Of a stretch of DNA of 64,000 nucleotides, positions 18,111 to 26,352 are shown piece after piece. Positions within the stretch are counted from its first letter, which is position 1. Each line of letters starts with the position of its first letter. The position numbers and the translations under genes were made by a program. Under the pieces are notes generated by a model, which did no database searches, was not told where the DNA came from, and saw nothing but the letters and a program-made list of their open reading frames with translations. The stretch is from Nocardioides renjunii (GTDB lineage: Bacteria > Actinomycetota > Actinomycetes > Propionibacteriales > Nocardioidaceae), in assembly GCF_034661175.1 (NCBI RefSeq), contig NZ_CP141058.1:3286001-3350000 (forward strand), in the 5' to 3' direction.

Positions 18111-19450
18111 GCGCCGGGCAGACGGGCGCGGGCGGCACCATCTCGGCCCACGGGCTGGGCGGCGCCAAGGACCTGCCGGTCCCCGCGGAGCTGGCGATCG
18201 CCGGCGCGGTGGCGGCCCTCGTCATCTCCTTCACCGTCCTGGCGGTGGCGTGGCGCGAGCCGCGCTACGACGGCGTCCCCACCGGCCGGCCGGCACCCGA
18301 CTGGCTCGACCGCCTCGCGTCCTCCCGGATCCTGGCGATCGCGGCCCGGGTGCTCGGCATGGCGTTCTTCCTCTACGTCGCCGCTGCTGCGGTGTTCGGC
18401 AAGGACTCCCTGATCAACCCGTTCCTCGGGACCTTCTACGTGCTGCTGTGGGTGGGGCTCGTGCCGGCGTCGCTGCTGCTCGGCCCGTTCTTCAAGGCGG
18501 TCAGCCCGGCCCGCACGGTCAGCATGCTGTTCGCGAAGGTCTCCGGCGTGCCGGAGGGCGAGGGCCTGTACGTCTATCCCGCCCGCCTCGGCTACTGGCC
18601 GGCGGCGCTGGGTCTCTTCGCGTTCGTGTGGCTCGAGCTCGTCTACACCGCCTCGACCGACGTCGGACCCGTGCGCCTGTGGTGCGCGGCCTACCTCGGG
18701 ATCATGCTGATCGGCTCGGCCGTGTGGGGCACGACGTTCCTCGAGCGGGCCGACCCGTTCGAGGTCTACTCCTCGCTCGTGGGCAAGCTCTCGGTCTGGG
18801 GCCACCGCGACGGCCGACTCGTGCTGCGCAGCCCGCTGGCCAACCTCGCCACCGTGGTGCCGCGCCCCGGGCTGGTGATGGTCGTCGGCGTGCTGTTCGG
18901 CAGCACGGCGTTCGACTCGTTCCGGGAGTCGACGGCCTGGCTCCAGCTCGTGCAGTCCCTGTCGGCGTCACGGGTGCTGCCCGACACCCTCGCCCTGGTG
19001 GCCTTCTCCGGCGGCGTGGCGCTGGTCCTCACGGTCGCGACGATGGCGACCGGCGTCACCAGCGAGACGCCGCGACGGGCCCTGCCCGACCTCTTCGCGC
19101 ACTCGGTCGTGCCGATCATCGTCGGCTACATCGTGGCCCACTACCTGACCTACTTCGTCGAGTACGGCCAGCAGACCGTGATCCAGCTGAGCGACCCCTT
19201 CAGCCGCGGCGACGACTTCCTGGGGACCGCCGACCTGCAGGTCAGCTACTGGCTCTCCTCGCACCCGACGCTCGTGGCCGTGACCAAGGTGCTGGCGGTG
19301 ACGCTGGGCCACGTGGTGGGCGTCGTGGCGGCCCACGACCGCGCGGTCAGGCTGCTGCCGAGGCGCCACCAGCTGACCGGTCAGCTCCCGCTTCTCGTGG
19401 CGATGGTGGGCTTCACCGTGGGTGGGCTCTACCTGCTGTTCGCCGCGTGA
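18107..19450 (+). CDS. Polytopic membrane protein, fenitrothion-hydrolase-like
   Basis: A 447-residue protein with about 10 transmembrane helices. The N terminus ISAHGLGGAKDLPVP before helix 1 is a hallmark of an actinobacterial membrane family that databases often label fenitrothion hydrolase. No hydrolase motif is visible, and HYLTYFVEYGQQ near residue 345 is the most conserved-looking polar segment. The GTG start overlaps the lipoprotein stop (GTGA). A role in metal or electron transfer with the cupredoxin-like lipoprotein is possible, but that is inference. Confidence 0.7.
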   Translation: MSAGQTGAGGTISAHGLGGAKDLPVPAELAIAGAVAALVISFTVLAVAWREPRYDGVPTGRPAPDWLDRLASSRILAIAARVLGMAFFLYVAAAAVFGKDSLINPFLGTFYVLLWVGLVPASLLLGPFFKAVSPARTVSMLFAKVSGVPEGEGLYVYPARLGYWPAALGLFAFVWLELVYTASTDVGPVRLWCAAYLGIMLIGSAVWGTTFLERADPFEVYSSLVGKLSVWGHRDGRLVLRSPLANLATVVPRPGLVMVVGVLFGSTAFDSFRESTAWLQLVQSLSASRVLPDTLALVAFSGGVALVLTVATMATGVTSETPRRALPDLFAHSVVPIIVGYIVAHYLTYFVEYGQQTVIQLSDPFSRGDDFLGTADLQVSYWLSSHPTLVAVTKVLAVTLGHVVGVVAAHDRAVRLLPRRHQLTGQLPLLVAMVGFTVGGLYLLFAA

Positions 19451-19463
19451 GCGGCCACGCTCA
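19448..19463. terminator. Hairpin holding both convergent stop codons
   Basis: TGAGCG (19448-19453) and CGCTCA (19458-19463) pair around a GCCA loop. The left arm contains the TGA of the membrane protein and the right arm the stop of the RTX protein on the other strand. There is no T-run, so terminator function is uncertain. Confidence 0.4.
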
Positions 19464-20309
19464 GGCCACGGGCCCGTAGGGCCAGCCCGCCGGCGGCTCG
19501 GACACGACCGTCACGAGCTCGCAGGAGCCGCGGTAGTCGATCACGTCGAGCGGGTCGCGGTGGCCGACGAACACGACGCGGTCGGCGTCACCGACGTCGC
19601 CCAGGGTCGGGTCGTCGCAGTGGATCCTGTCCTGCTGGCCGTCGGGGAGGACGTAGATCGTGTCGTTGCCCTGCTCGGTGAACACCTTGTCGGCGCCGGG
19701 TCCGAGGAAGACCACGTCGTTGCCCTCGTCGCCCTTGACCTTGACGTCGTTGCCGTCGCCGTCGATCAGCACGTCGTCGCCCGGTCCACCCTGGACGGCG
19801 CCATCGTCGCCCGGACCCGCGTCGATCCAGTCGTTGCCGTCGCCGCCGATGGACTTGTCGTTGCCGTCGCCGCCGATCAGGCGGTCGTCACCGTCGTTGC
19901 CGCCGAGCGTGTCGTCACCCGCCTCGCCGTAGACGGTGTCGTTCCCGATGCTCGCCGAGAGGCTGTCGTTGCCCTCGCCGCCGTAGAGGACGTCGTCGCC
20001 CTGGCCGCCGTCGATCTTGTCGTTGCCGACGTCCCCCGCGACCCAGTCGTTGCCGGGCTGGGCCGTGATCCAGTCGTCGCCGGAGTCCCCGTGCACCTCG
20101 TCGTCACCGTTGCCGGCGTAGACCGTGTCGTTGCCCGCCCGGGCTGCGACGACGTCGCGACCGCCGAGGGACATGATCCGGTTGGGGTTGCCGTTGCCCT
20201 TGATGACGTCGTTGCCCGTGGTGCCCTGCGCCAGGGCGTGGGCGGACGTCGCGGTCAGGGCGAGGGAGAGGGCCGCGAGAGCGACGCCGGCAGTGCGCAT
20301 GAGGTCCAC
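19461..20309 (-). CDS. Secreted RTX-type calcium-binding repeat protein
   Basis: A 282-residue protein with a Sec signal peptide (hydrophobic core AGVALAALSLALTATS, cleavage near AHALA) and about 15 consecutive RTX nonapeptides of the form GGxGNDxxx between residues about 35 and 210, which fold into a calcium-binding beta-roll. The C-terminal 70 residues (DRIHCDDPTLGDVGDADRVV, then YRGSCELV) carry two Cys that may form a disulfide. No enzyme domain is present, so it may be structural or adhesive. The GTG at 20309 has AAGGGA 8 bases upstream; an ATG at 20300 is the alternative. The 50 bases upstream are unusually AT-rich. Confidence 0.85.
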   Translation of the reverse strand: MDLMRTAGVALAALSLALTATSAHALAQGTTGNDVIKGNGNPNRIMSLGGRDVVAARAGNDTVYAGNGDDEVHGDSGDDWITAQPGNDWVAGDVGNDKIDGGQGDDVLYGGEGNDSLSASIGNDTVYGEAGDDTLGGNDGDDRLIGGDGNDKSIGGDGNDWIDAGPGDDGAVQGGPGDDVLIDGDGNDVKVKGDEGNDVVFLGPGADKVFTEQGNDTIYVLPDGQQDRIHCDDPTLGDVGDADRVVFVGHRDPLDVIDYRGSCELVTVVSEPPAGWPYGPVA

Positions 20310-20362
20310 GATCGAAGTCCCTTGATAGATAGACCTCGATCTTAGGCAAATCTTGAGGAAAT
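20310..20362 (-). promoter_or_regulatory. AT-rich upstream region of the RTX gene
   Basis: The 53 bases between the RTX start and the CpaE-like stop are much richer in A and T than anything nearby, with several TA-rich steps (for example TCTATCTATC next to the AAGGGA ribosome binding site). A promoter for the RTX gene must lie here or in the end of the CpaE-like gene, but the exact -35 and -10 cannot be fixed. Confidence 0.4.
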
Positions 20363-21649
20363 CTAGAACTTTGTCCGAAGTCGCCCACGGCGCCGTCCGG
20401 CCCGGCCCGTCGGTGCGTCCACCGACGCGGGGAACGTCGCGTCGGCAAGCGCCGCGAGTCCGTGCACGAGGGGCGAGTCGCCGACCTCGGCGAGCGGCCG
20501 GCCCGAGACCAGCGCCTTGTCGACGCCCGCGCGGTCCTCGGGCAGGAAGTGCAGCCCGGCCACCCGGCTGAACCCCTCGACCATCCCGGCGATCTCCTTC
20601 TCGGTCCAGCCGATCGAGCCGCGCATCCGGTTGACCACCACGCGCACGGGCGTGCCGGCCGTGCGCTCGCCGAGCTCGACCAGCCCCCGGGCGAGCCGCG
20701 CCAGGCCGACAGGGTCGGCGGCACCGACGACCACCACCTCGTCGGCCTGCTCCACCGCGGCCAGGGTGAGCGCGTTGCGGCCCGGGCGTCCGCCGAAGTC
20801 GGAGCCGGCGTCGTCCTCGAGGGAGAACCCGCTGTCGACCACCACCTGGCCGTGGCCGCGCGCGCGGTCGAGCAGCTGCTCGACGTGGGCGGGTCGCACC
20901 TCGCGCCAGCGGTCGGCGCGAGGAAGCCCGGTGACGACGGCGAGGTGGTCGCCGACGCCGCGGCACACCGACGGGAACCGGTCGTCGAGCTGTCCCGCCG
21001 CGGCCAGCCGGGCGGCGGAGAGCAGCCCGGAGACCTCGTCGAGGATGCCGAGCTGCTGGGCGACGGCGCCGCCCCAGGGATCGAGGTCGGTCAGCACCAC
21101 GTCGACCCCACGCCGGGCGACCTCGCACGCGAGGTTGGTGGCCACGGTCGTACGGCCCGGGGCGCCCGCCGGCCCCCACACGACGACGACCCGCCCGGCC
21201 TCGGTCCCGGGTGCAGCCCCCGGACCGGCCGCGAGGTCCGGCACGACGGCGCCCGCGACCGCGTCGTCGAGGCGGACCACCGCCGTGTCGGCGACGTCGT
21301 CGGCCGTCGTCACGACCTCGGGCAGCGAGTCGAGCTCGCCGGCGCCGACCACGGCGGCGATGCCGAGGCGCTGGGCGCGCTCGCGGACGTCGACGTCGTC
21401 GGGGCGGACCGACGTCACCGCGACAGGCCGGACGGCGTGCCGGCGCAGGTGCGCGACCGAGGCGGGGTCGAGGCCCGGCGCGTCGAGCGAGACCACGGCG
21501 ACGTCGGCCTGCCCGCTGGTGACCGACGCGAGCAGGTCGTCGACGTCGACGCACCGCTTGAGGACGACCACGCCCGGGTGCGCCTCGAGGTCGGTGAGGG
21601 CCGGCGACTCCCACGGCTCCCCCGCCGCGAGGAGCAGCACGCAGATCAC
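20363..21649 (-). CDS. CpaE-like MinD/ParA-family ATPase
   Basis: A 428-residue protein with a receiver-like N-terminal half (about 1-140) and a MinD/ParA NTPase half. The deviant Walker A reads GPAGAPGRTT (Arg where Lys is usual), the Walker B region is VVLTDLDPWGG, and VVVDSGFSLED follows. CpaE/TadZ proteins localise Flp (Tad) pilus assembly, but no CpaF, TadB/C or pilin gene is here. It follows the CpaB-like gene by 5 bases. The GTG at 21649 is the first start after that stop. It may have become an orphan regulator of cell envelope or division. Confidence 0.75.
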   Translation of the reverse strand: MICVLLLAAGEPWESPALTDLEAHPGVVVLKRCVDVDDLLASVTSGQADVAVVSLDAPGLDPASVAHLRRHAVRPVAVTSVRPDDVDVRERAQRLGIAAVVGAGELDSLPEVVTTADDVADTAVVRLDDAVAGAVVPDLAAGPGAAPGTEAGRVVVVWGPAGAPGRTTVATNLACEVARRGVDVVLTDLDPWGGAVAQQLGILDEVSGLLSAARLAAAGQLDDRFPSVCRGVGDHLAVVTGLPRADRWREVRPAHVEQLLDRARGHGQVVVDSGFSLEDDAGSDFGGRPGRNALTLAAVEQADEVVVVGAADPVGLARLARGLVELGERTAGTPVRVVVNRMRGSIGWTEKEIAGMVEGFSRVAGLHFLPEDRAGVDKALVSGRPLAEVGDSPLVHGLAALADATFPASVDAPTGRAGRRRGRLRTKF

Positions 21650-21654
21650 GACGC

Positions 21655-22356
21655 TCAGCCCCGGCCGACCACGCGCACGCGGTCGTCGCCGCTGGCCGCG
21701 AGCAGCAGCCCCAGCGAGTCCTCGTCGTCGTCGGGGACGGCCAGCACCAGCTGGCGGCTCGTCGCGGACGCGAACGAGTCGGACACGAGCGGGGCGTCGA
21801 GCACAGCGATGTCCTCCAGCACCGGCTCGGCGACACGACGCGCGGCACGGCCGCCCGACGCCTGGTCGCCGATCACCCACACGTCGACGCGCGACCCGCG
21901 CGCCAGGTCCGTCGGGACGTGCTCGGCCGCGACGGCGATCGACACCGCCACCGTGCCGTCGCCGGTCGGCTCGCCGAGCGCACCGGCCGGGACCAGCTCG
22001 CCGGCGGCGAGGGGCCGGGTGAGGGTGAGCGCAGCGGGCAGCTCGTCGCCGACGGCGAGGTAGTGGTCGTGGTCGGCGCTGTCGCCGAAGCGCACGCTGG
22101 TCGCCTCGAGGTCAGCGGCCGTCAGCGTCTGCCCGGCGACGAGGTCGCCGGAGGCCGACCACACCGACGTCATGTCGTCGGCGGTGGAGAGCAGGCGCGC
22201 GCCGGCCACCACCGACCCGGTGACCAGGACGACACCCACCCACAGCCGCGGGTCGCGCCACCCGGAGGTGGCGGCCCGGGTCGCCACCGGGACGTCACCG
22301 GCGGGTGGCCGGAGGTCGGGGTTGCGGGACAGGCTCCGAGACAGGTTCCGAGACAC
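21655..22356 (-). CDS. CpaB/RcpC-like SAF-domain membrane protein
   Basis: A 233-residue protein: a cytoplasmic 35 residues, one membrane helix (LWVGVVLVTGSVVAGARLL, about 38-56), then a SAF domain (VAGQTLTAADLEATSVRFGD, TLTRPLAAGELVPAGAL) and an RcpC-like beta domain (GSRVDVWVIG). CpaB proteins form part of Flp pilus systems in the periplasm or cell wall zone. The GTG start at 22356 is preceded by a short duplicated CCGAGACAGG. It is paired only with the CpaE-like gene, so pilus function is doubtful. Confidence 0.75.
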   Translation of the reverse strand: MSRNLSRSLSRNPDLRPPAGDVPVATRAATSGWRDPRLWVGVVLVTGSVVAGARLLSTADDMTSVWSASGDLVAGQTLTAADLEATSVRFGDSADHDHYLAVGDELPAALTLTRPLAAGELVPAGALGEPTGDGTVAVSIAVAAEHVPTDLARGSRVDVWVIGDQASGGRAARRVAEPVLEDIAVLDAPLVSDSFASATSRQLVLAVPDDDEDSLGLLLAASGDDRVRVVGRG

Positions 22357-22457
22357 AGGCCCATCATTGCCTCACCCGCCGGGGTTCACACCTGTCCTTC
22401 CACAGGCCCCGGCCCGGGCGTCGCCCCCGGCACCCCCGTCGGTGGCACGATGACCCC

Positions 22458-22709
22458 ATGGCCGACGACCCCCGCTTCCTGACGCTCGCCGACGTCGCCG
22501 ACGTGCTCAACACCTCCAGCGCCCAGGTCTACGCCCTCGTCCGGAGGGGCGAGCTGCCCGCGATCAAGATCGGCGGGCGCGGCCAGTGGCGCGTCGAGCG
22601 GGCGCAGCTCGAGGAGTTCATCCAGCGGATGTACGTCGAGACCCGGACGTTCGTCGACCAGCACCCGTTCGTCGACGCCGAGGCGGCCCCGGCGCAGGAG
22701 AGCGACTAG
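22458..22709 (+). CDS. Excisionase-family (BldC-like) HTH protein
   Basis: An 83-residue protein: a MerR-type winged helix at residues about 6-55 (FLTLADVADVLNTSSAQVYAL, then RRGELPAIKIGGRGQWRVER) and a short acidic tail. The layout matches the excisionase/BldC group of small DNA-binding proteins. It is divergent from the CpaB-like gene by 101 bases and could regulate that pair. CACGAT lies 6 bases before the ATG, so the mRNA may be leaderless. No integrase or attachment site is nearby, so an actual excisionase role is unlikely. Confidence 0.8.
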   Translation: MADDPRFLTLADVADVLNTSSAQVYALVRRGELPAIKIGGRGQWRVERAQLEEFIQRMYVETRTFVDQHPFVDAEAAPAQESD

Positions 22710-24338
22710 TCAGCCGACCTTGCCGTCGAGCTCGACCTGCACCACGCGCTGCTCGCCGCCGCGCACGACGGCCATCTCGACCGTCTCGCCCGGCAGGTGC
22801 GTACGGATCGCCACGATGAGGGCGATGCCGTCGTTGACCGGCTGGTCGTCGACCGAGACGATCACGTCGTCCTGCGTGAGGCCGGCACGCTCGGCCGGGG
22901 TGCCCGGCATGACCTCGGTGATGGTCGCGCCCTCGGCGTCGGGCTCACCGCCGGTGCGCACCTGAGCGCCGATCACGGGGTACTCCGCCTTGCCGGTGCG
23001 CAGGATCTGGTCGACCGTCGTGCGGACCTGCTCGATGGGGATCGCGAAGCCGACCCCGATGTTGCCCGACTCGGCCGTGGCACCGCCGGTGGTCGCGATG
23101 GCGGAGTTGACCCCGACGACCTCGCCGGCGAGGTTGACCAGCGGTCCTCCCGAGTTGCCGGGGTTGATCGCGGCGTCGGTCTGCACGGCGTTGATGTAGG
23201 ACGACTGGTCGTCGGACTCGCCCGAGGTGGTTACCGGGCGGTTGAGGGCACTGACGATGCCCGACGTCACCGTCTGGCTCAGGCCGAGCGGGGCACCGAA
23301 GGCGACGACCGAGTCACCGACGCGGAGGACCTGCGACGCACCGAGCGCCGCCGGCTCGAGGCCGCCGGCTCCCTCGATCGCGAGCACCGCGAGGTCGTAG
23401 ACCGCGCTGCGTCCCACGACCGTGGCCTCGTAGCGCTCGCCGGACTCGTCGATGACGACGATGGGACCCTCCTCGTCGGCGGCCGAGGCGACGACGTGGT
23501 TGTTGGTCACGACGTGGCCGTCGCGGTCGAGGACGAAGCCGGACCCCGTCGCTCCCCCGGACTGGCCGTCGAACTCCGCGAGGATCTGCACGGTGCTGGG
23601 CAGCAGCGCCTGGGCGACGGCCGAGACCGAGCCGTTGTCGGCCTCGAGGGGTGCAGCGGTCTGGGTGCGGACGCCACCGAGACCGTTGCTGTTGGTGCCG
23701 GGCTGCGAGGCGAGCTCGTCCTGCAGGGCGCCACCGGCGAGGCCGCCGAGCAGCCCGACGACGAGCGCGAGCGCCGCGACCGACGGCCACACCCAGAGCG
23801 GGAACCGTCGGGACGGGGTCGACGGGGCTGCGAAGGCGGGCCGGCCGTACGGCGCGGGACCGGGCCCGAACCAGGGGCCGGGTGCGTTCGGGTCGCCCGG
23901 GCCCCCGGGGCCACCGGGGCCACCCGGTCCTGGCTGCGGACCCTGCGGGGCGCCGGGGCCCATCGGGCCCGTCTGGTTCATCGGGACCGTGCGGGCCGCG
24001 GGCTCGGCGGACGGCGCCTCGCCGTAGCGCCCCGGGTGCGGCGGGGGTCCGGCGAGCATGCCGTCACTGCCGTAGGGCCGGCCCTCGGGCTGCACCCGGG
24101 GTGCGGGCCGGTCGACGGCGTCGGCGGCATCGACCGCGTGGTCAGGAGCGGCGGCATCGGCCTGGTGGTCGGCCTCCGTGCCGGGCTGCGTGGGGCGCCA
24201 GCCGGCCAGCGGTTGGGTCGGCTCGTCGTGCGCCTGCTCCGGCGCGGACTCGTACGCCTGGCGCTCGGGCGCGTGCCCGGGCTCGGACCGTCCCGCGTCG
24301 GAGTCGGTCTGCTCGTCGGGCTCGCGCGCGTCGCTCAC
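22710..24338 (-). CDS. htrA: HtrA/DegP-like serine protease with PDZ domain
   Basis: A 542-residue membrane-anchored protease. Residues 1-178 are a low-complexity cytoplasmic region (acidic, then Pro/Gly-rich with PGGPGGPGGPG), a helix spans about 180-203, and a trypsin-like domain follows with His281 (TNNHVV), Asp315 (VYDLAVL) and Ser396 (GNSGGP). A PDZ domain occupies about 450-535 (PGTPAERAGLTQDDVI). It degrades or refolds damaged exported proteins. Its GTG start overlaps the anti-sigma factor stop, making a three-gene envelope-stress unit with the ECF sigma gene. Its end abuts the convergent HTH gene without a gap. Confidence 0.93.
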   Translation of the reverse strand: MSDAREPDEQTDSDAGRSEPGHAPERQAYESAPEQAHDEPTQPLAGWRPTQPGTEADHQADAAAPDHAVDAADAVDRPAPRVQPEGRPYGSDGMLAGPPPHPGRYGEAPSAEPAARTVPMNQTGPMGPGAPQGPQPGPGGPGGPGGPGDPNAPGPWFGPGPAPYGRPAFAAPSTPSRRFPLWVWPSVAALALVVGLLGGLAGGALQDELASQPGTNSNGLGGVRTQTAAPLEADNGSVSAVAQALLPSTVQILAEFDGQSGGATGSGFVLDRDGHVVTNNHVVASAADEEGPIVVIDESGERYEATVVGRSAVYDLAVLAIEGAGGLEPAALGASQVLRVGDSVVAFGAPLGLSQTVTSGIVSALNRPVTTSGESDDQSSYINAVQTDAAINPGNSGGPLVNLAGEVVGVNSAIATTGGATAESGNIGVGFAIPIEQVRTTVDQILRTGKAEYPVIGAQVRTGGEPDAEGATITEVMPGTPAERAGLTQDDVIVSVDDQPVNDGIALIVAIRTHLPGETVEMAVVRGGEQRVVQVELDGKVG

Positions 24339-24868
24339 GGAGCAATCTTCTCCCGGATCGCCACGAGGCGCTCGGCCAGGGGCGTCCGGGAGGGTGAGAC
24401 CGGGCCGCGAGCGGACCGGTCGTCGACCTTGACGGCCGGTGCGACCGGCGCGACGGGTGCGACCGGTCGGGTCAGGTCGGTGACCGGCGGGCGCGGCTCG
24501 ACCCGCGGCCCCCCGGCGACGCCGAGGGCGAGGACGCCCACGACGCAGGCGCTCGCCGCCCCTCCGCCGATGGCCACGAGGCCTCGACGGGAGCGGTGCT
24601 GCGAGGTCGGGAACGGCGGCGCCGCGAGCGCTCCGCCGGCGCTCGGCTCGAGCGACGAGCAGCGTCCGCGCAGCGCGGACTTGAAGTCGTGCGAGGTCTG
24701 GGCGGGGCCGTGGGACAGCTGGGCGAGCTGGGTCTTGACCCAGCCCTCCTGCTCGACGAGGTCACGGCAGGAGTGGCAGCCGTGGACGTGGGCCCAGCAG
24801 CGCTCCTCCTCCTCCGCCGAGAGGTGGCCGTCGAGCAGTGCGCTCACGCGCGAGCCGAGGTGCGTCAT
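24335..24868 (-). CDS. Zinc-binding anti-sigma factor (RseA/RsrA type)
   Basis: A 177-residue protein with an N-terminal ZAS/zf-HC2 domain: LLDGHLSAEEEERCWAHV followed by HGCHSCRDLV, giving the His-x3-Cys-x2-Cys cluster near residues 28-36. A helix near 98-115 (LVAIGGGAASACVVGVLAL) may cross the membrane, and a Pro/Val-rich tail would then be extracytoplasmic. It should hold the adjacent ECF sigma factor inactive until stress. The ATG overlaps the sigma stop (TGATG) and the end overlaps htrA, as in sigE-rseA-htrA of mycobacteria. Confidence 0.88.
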   Translation of the reverse strand: MTHLGSRVSALLDGHLSAEEEERCWAHVHGCHSCRDLVEQEGWVKTQLAQLSHGPAQTSHDFKSALRGRCSSLEPSAGGALAAPPFPTSQHRSRRGLVAIGGGAASACVVGVLALGVAGGPRVEPRPPVTDLTRPVAPVAPVAPAVKVDDRSARGPVSPSRTPLAERLVAIREKIAP

Positions 24869-25560
24869 CACGACACCGTCCCGGGACGGAGGCCGAGCCC
24901 GTGGGTGGTCGGGCCGGAGTAGCGCTGGCGACCCGCGGCCGGCTCGCGGTGGGCGAGCGCCTTGCGCAGCATGCCGCGGCCACGGTGGATGCGGGAGCGC
25001 ACGGTGCCGAGCTTGGCCCCGAGGATCTCCGCGATCTCCTCATAGCTGAGCCCCTCAACGTCGCACAGCACCACGGCGGCGCGGAAGTCGGGCGGGAGCG
25101 TGGCGAGAGCGGTCTCGATGTCGTCGTCGAAGGTCCGGTCGGCCACGGCGAGCTCCGGCGCCGGCGCCGGGCTCGTGAGCCGGGCGGCGCGCTCGTCGGA
25201 GAGCGGGTCGAAGCGGATGCGCTGCTTGCGGCGGGCGCCGTCGAGGAAAAGGTTGGTGGTGATGCGGTGCAGCCAGCCCTCGAACGTGCCGGGCGTGTAG
25301 GTGTCCAGCGAGCGGAAGACCCGGACGAACACCTCCTGGGTGAGGTCCTCGGCGTCCGGGCGGTTGCCGGTGAGCCGGTAGGCGAGGCGGAACACCCGGT
25401 CGGAGTGCTCCTCGACGACCTCGTCCCACGTCGGGACAGCCACCACCGCTGCGACAGGCTCCGGCGCGGTGCTGTCGGCCTGATCGCCCACGGGCGCTCC
25501 CTGGTTCGTCTTCCTCGACCGCAGCTGCAACGGTTCGCTGTCCTTCCTGACGCTAGGCAC
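24868..25560 (-). CDS. sigE: ECF sigma factor, SigE-like
   Basis: A 230-residue RNA polymerase sigma factor. Region 2 (HSDRVFRLAYRLTGNRPDAE, DLTQEVFVRVFRSL, FEGWLHRITTNLFLD) spans about 50-115 and region 4 (LPPDFRAAVVLCDVEGLSYE, EIAEILGAKLGTVRSRIHRG) about 160-215. It is followed by an anti-sigma factor and an HtrA protease with overlapping ends, as for mycobacterial SigE. The GTG at 25560 is the furthest plausible start; the first 45 residues are not conserved and a start nearer to VPTWDEVV is possible. GGGAACT just upstream resembles an ECF -35 and may mean autoregulation. Confidence 0.92.
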   Translation of the reverse strand: MPSVRKDSEPLQLRSRKTNQGAPVGDQADSTAPEPVAAVVAVPTWDEVVEEHSDRVFRLAYRLTGNRPDAEDLTQEVFVRVFRSLDTYTPGTFEGWLHRITTNLFLDGARRKQRIRFDPLSDERAARLTSPAPAPELAVADRTFDDDIETALATLPPDFRAAVVLCDVEGLSYEEIAEILGAKLGTVRSRIHRGRGMLRKALAHREPAAGRQRYSGPTTHGLGLRPGTVS

Positions 25561-25680
25561 CCCGCCTGAGAGTTCCCTGTGAACCTCATGCGCTCCGGCC
25601 AAGAAACCCGGTCGGCGTACTGCGTCCAACGACCGGCGTACGCCGTGTGTTCCCGGCCACGTCGGCGCTCTGCTGCGCGA

Positions 25681-25686
25681 TAGAGT
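25681..25686 (+). promoter_or_regulatory. -10 box of a probable leaderless mRNA
   Basis: TAGAGT lies 6 bases before the GTG of the O-methyltransferase, the spacing expected when transcription starts at the start codon. Confidence 0.5.
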
Positions 25687-25692
25687 CCGCAG

Positions 25693-26352
25693 GTGCCCAA
25701 CCACACCTCTTCGATCAAGCCCGCGAGCTGGTCCTACGCCGAGTCGTTCGTGGCCGAGGACGAGGTCCTGGCCGCCGCCCGCAGCCGCGCCGACGAGGTG
25801 GGCGTGTCGCCGGTGGGCCCCGGAGCGGGCGCTGCCCTGCGCTTCCTGGCCTCGGTCCTCGACGCCCGCGCGGTGGTGGAGATCGGCACCGGCACGGGCG
25901 TCTCCGGCCTCTGGATGCTGCGCGGCATGCGCGCCGACGGCGTGCTGACCACGGTCGACATCGAGGCCGAGCACCAGCGCCTCGCCAAGGAGACCTTCGC
26001 CGAGGCCGGCATCCCCGGCAACCGGGCCCGCACCATCGCCGGCGCTGGGCTCGACGTGCTCCCCCGCCTGACCGACGGCCACTACGACCTGGTGTTCTGC
26101 GACGGCGACAAGCGCGAGTACGCCGCCTACCTCAAGGAGGCGCTCCGCCTCCTGCGCCCCGGCGGGATCGTCGCCTTCGACAACGCCCTCTGGCACGACC
26201 GCGTCGCCGACCCGTCCCAGCGCGACGAGGAGACCGTCACCATCCGCGAGCTCGGGCGCACCGTCCTCGACCACGAGTCCCTCGTGCCCGTGCTCCTCCC
26301 CGTCGGCGACGGCCTGCTCGTGGCGAAGAAGGAGTGGGCCCCGGAGGGCTGA
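25693..26352 (+). CDS. O-methyltransferase, CCoAOMT/COMT-like
   Basis: A 219-residue class I SAM methyltransferase of the Methyltransf_3 family. The SAM loop VVEIGTGTGVSGLWML is near residues 62-77, the acidic VDIEAEHQ near 97 and the metal-binding region DLVFCDGDKREY near 134-145. These Mg-dependent enzymes methylate catechol-like hydroxyls. The function of the Mycobacterium homologues is unsettled. The GTG start follows a TAGAGT box by 6 bases. It is divergent from the sigma gene, as is common in Actinobacteria. Confidence 0.88.
   Translation: MPNHTSSIKPASWSYAESFVAEDEVLAAARSRADEVGVSPVGPGAGAALRFLASVLDARAVVEIGTGTGVSGLWMLRGMRADGVLTTVDIEAEHQRLAKETFAEAGIPGNRARTIAGAGLDVLPRLTDGHYDLVFCDGDKREYAAYLKEALRLLRPGGIVAFDNALWHDRVADPSQRDEETVTIRELGRTVLDHESLVPVLLPVGDGLLVAKKEWAPEG

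Noticed and set aside
22458-22709. Excisionase of an integrated element
   Set aside because: No integrase, attachment repeat or foreign base composition is present; the HTH protein fits the BldC-like group.
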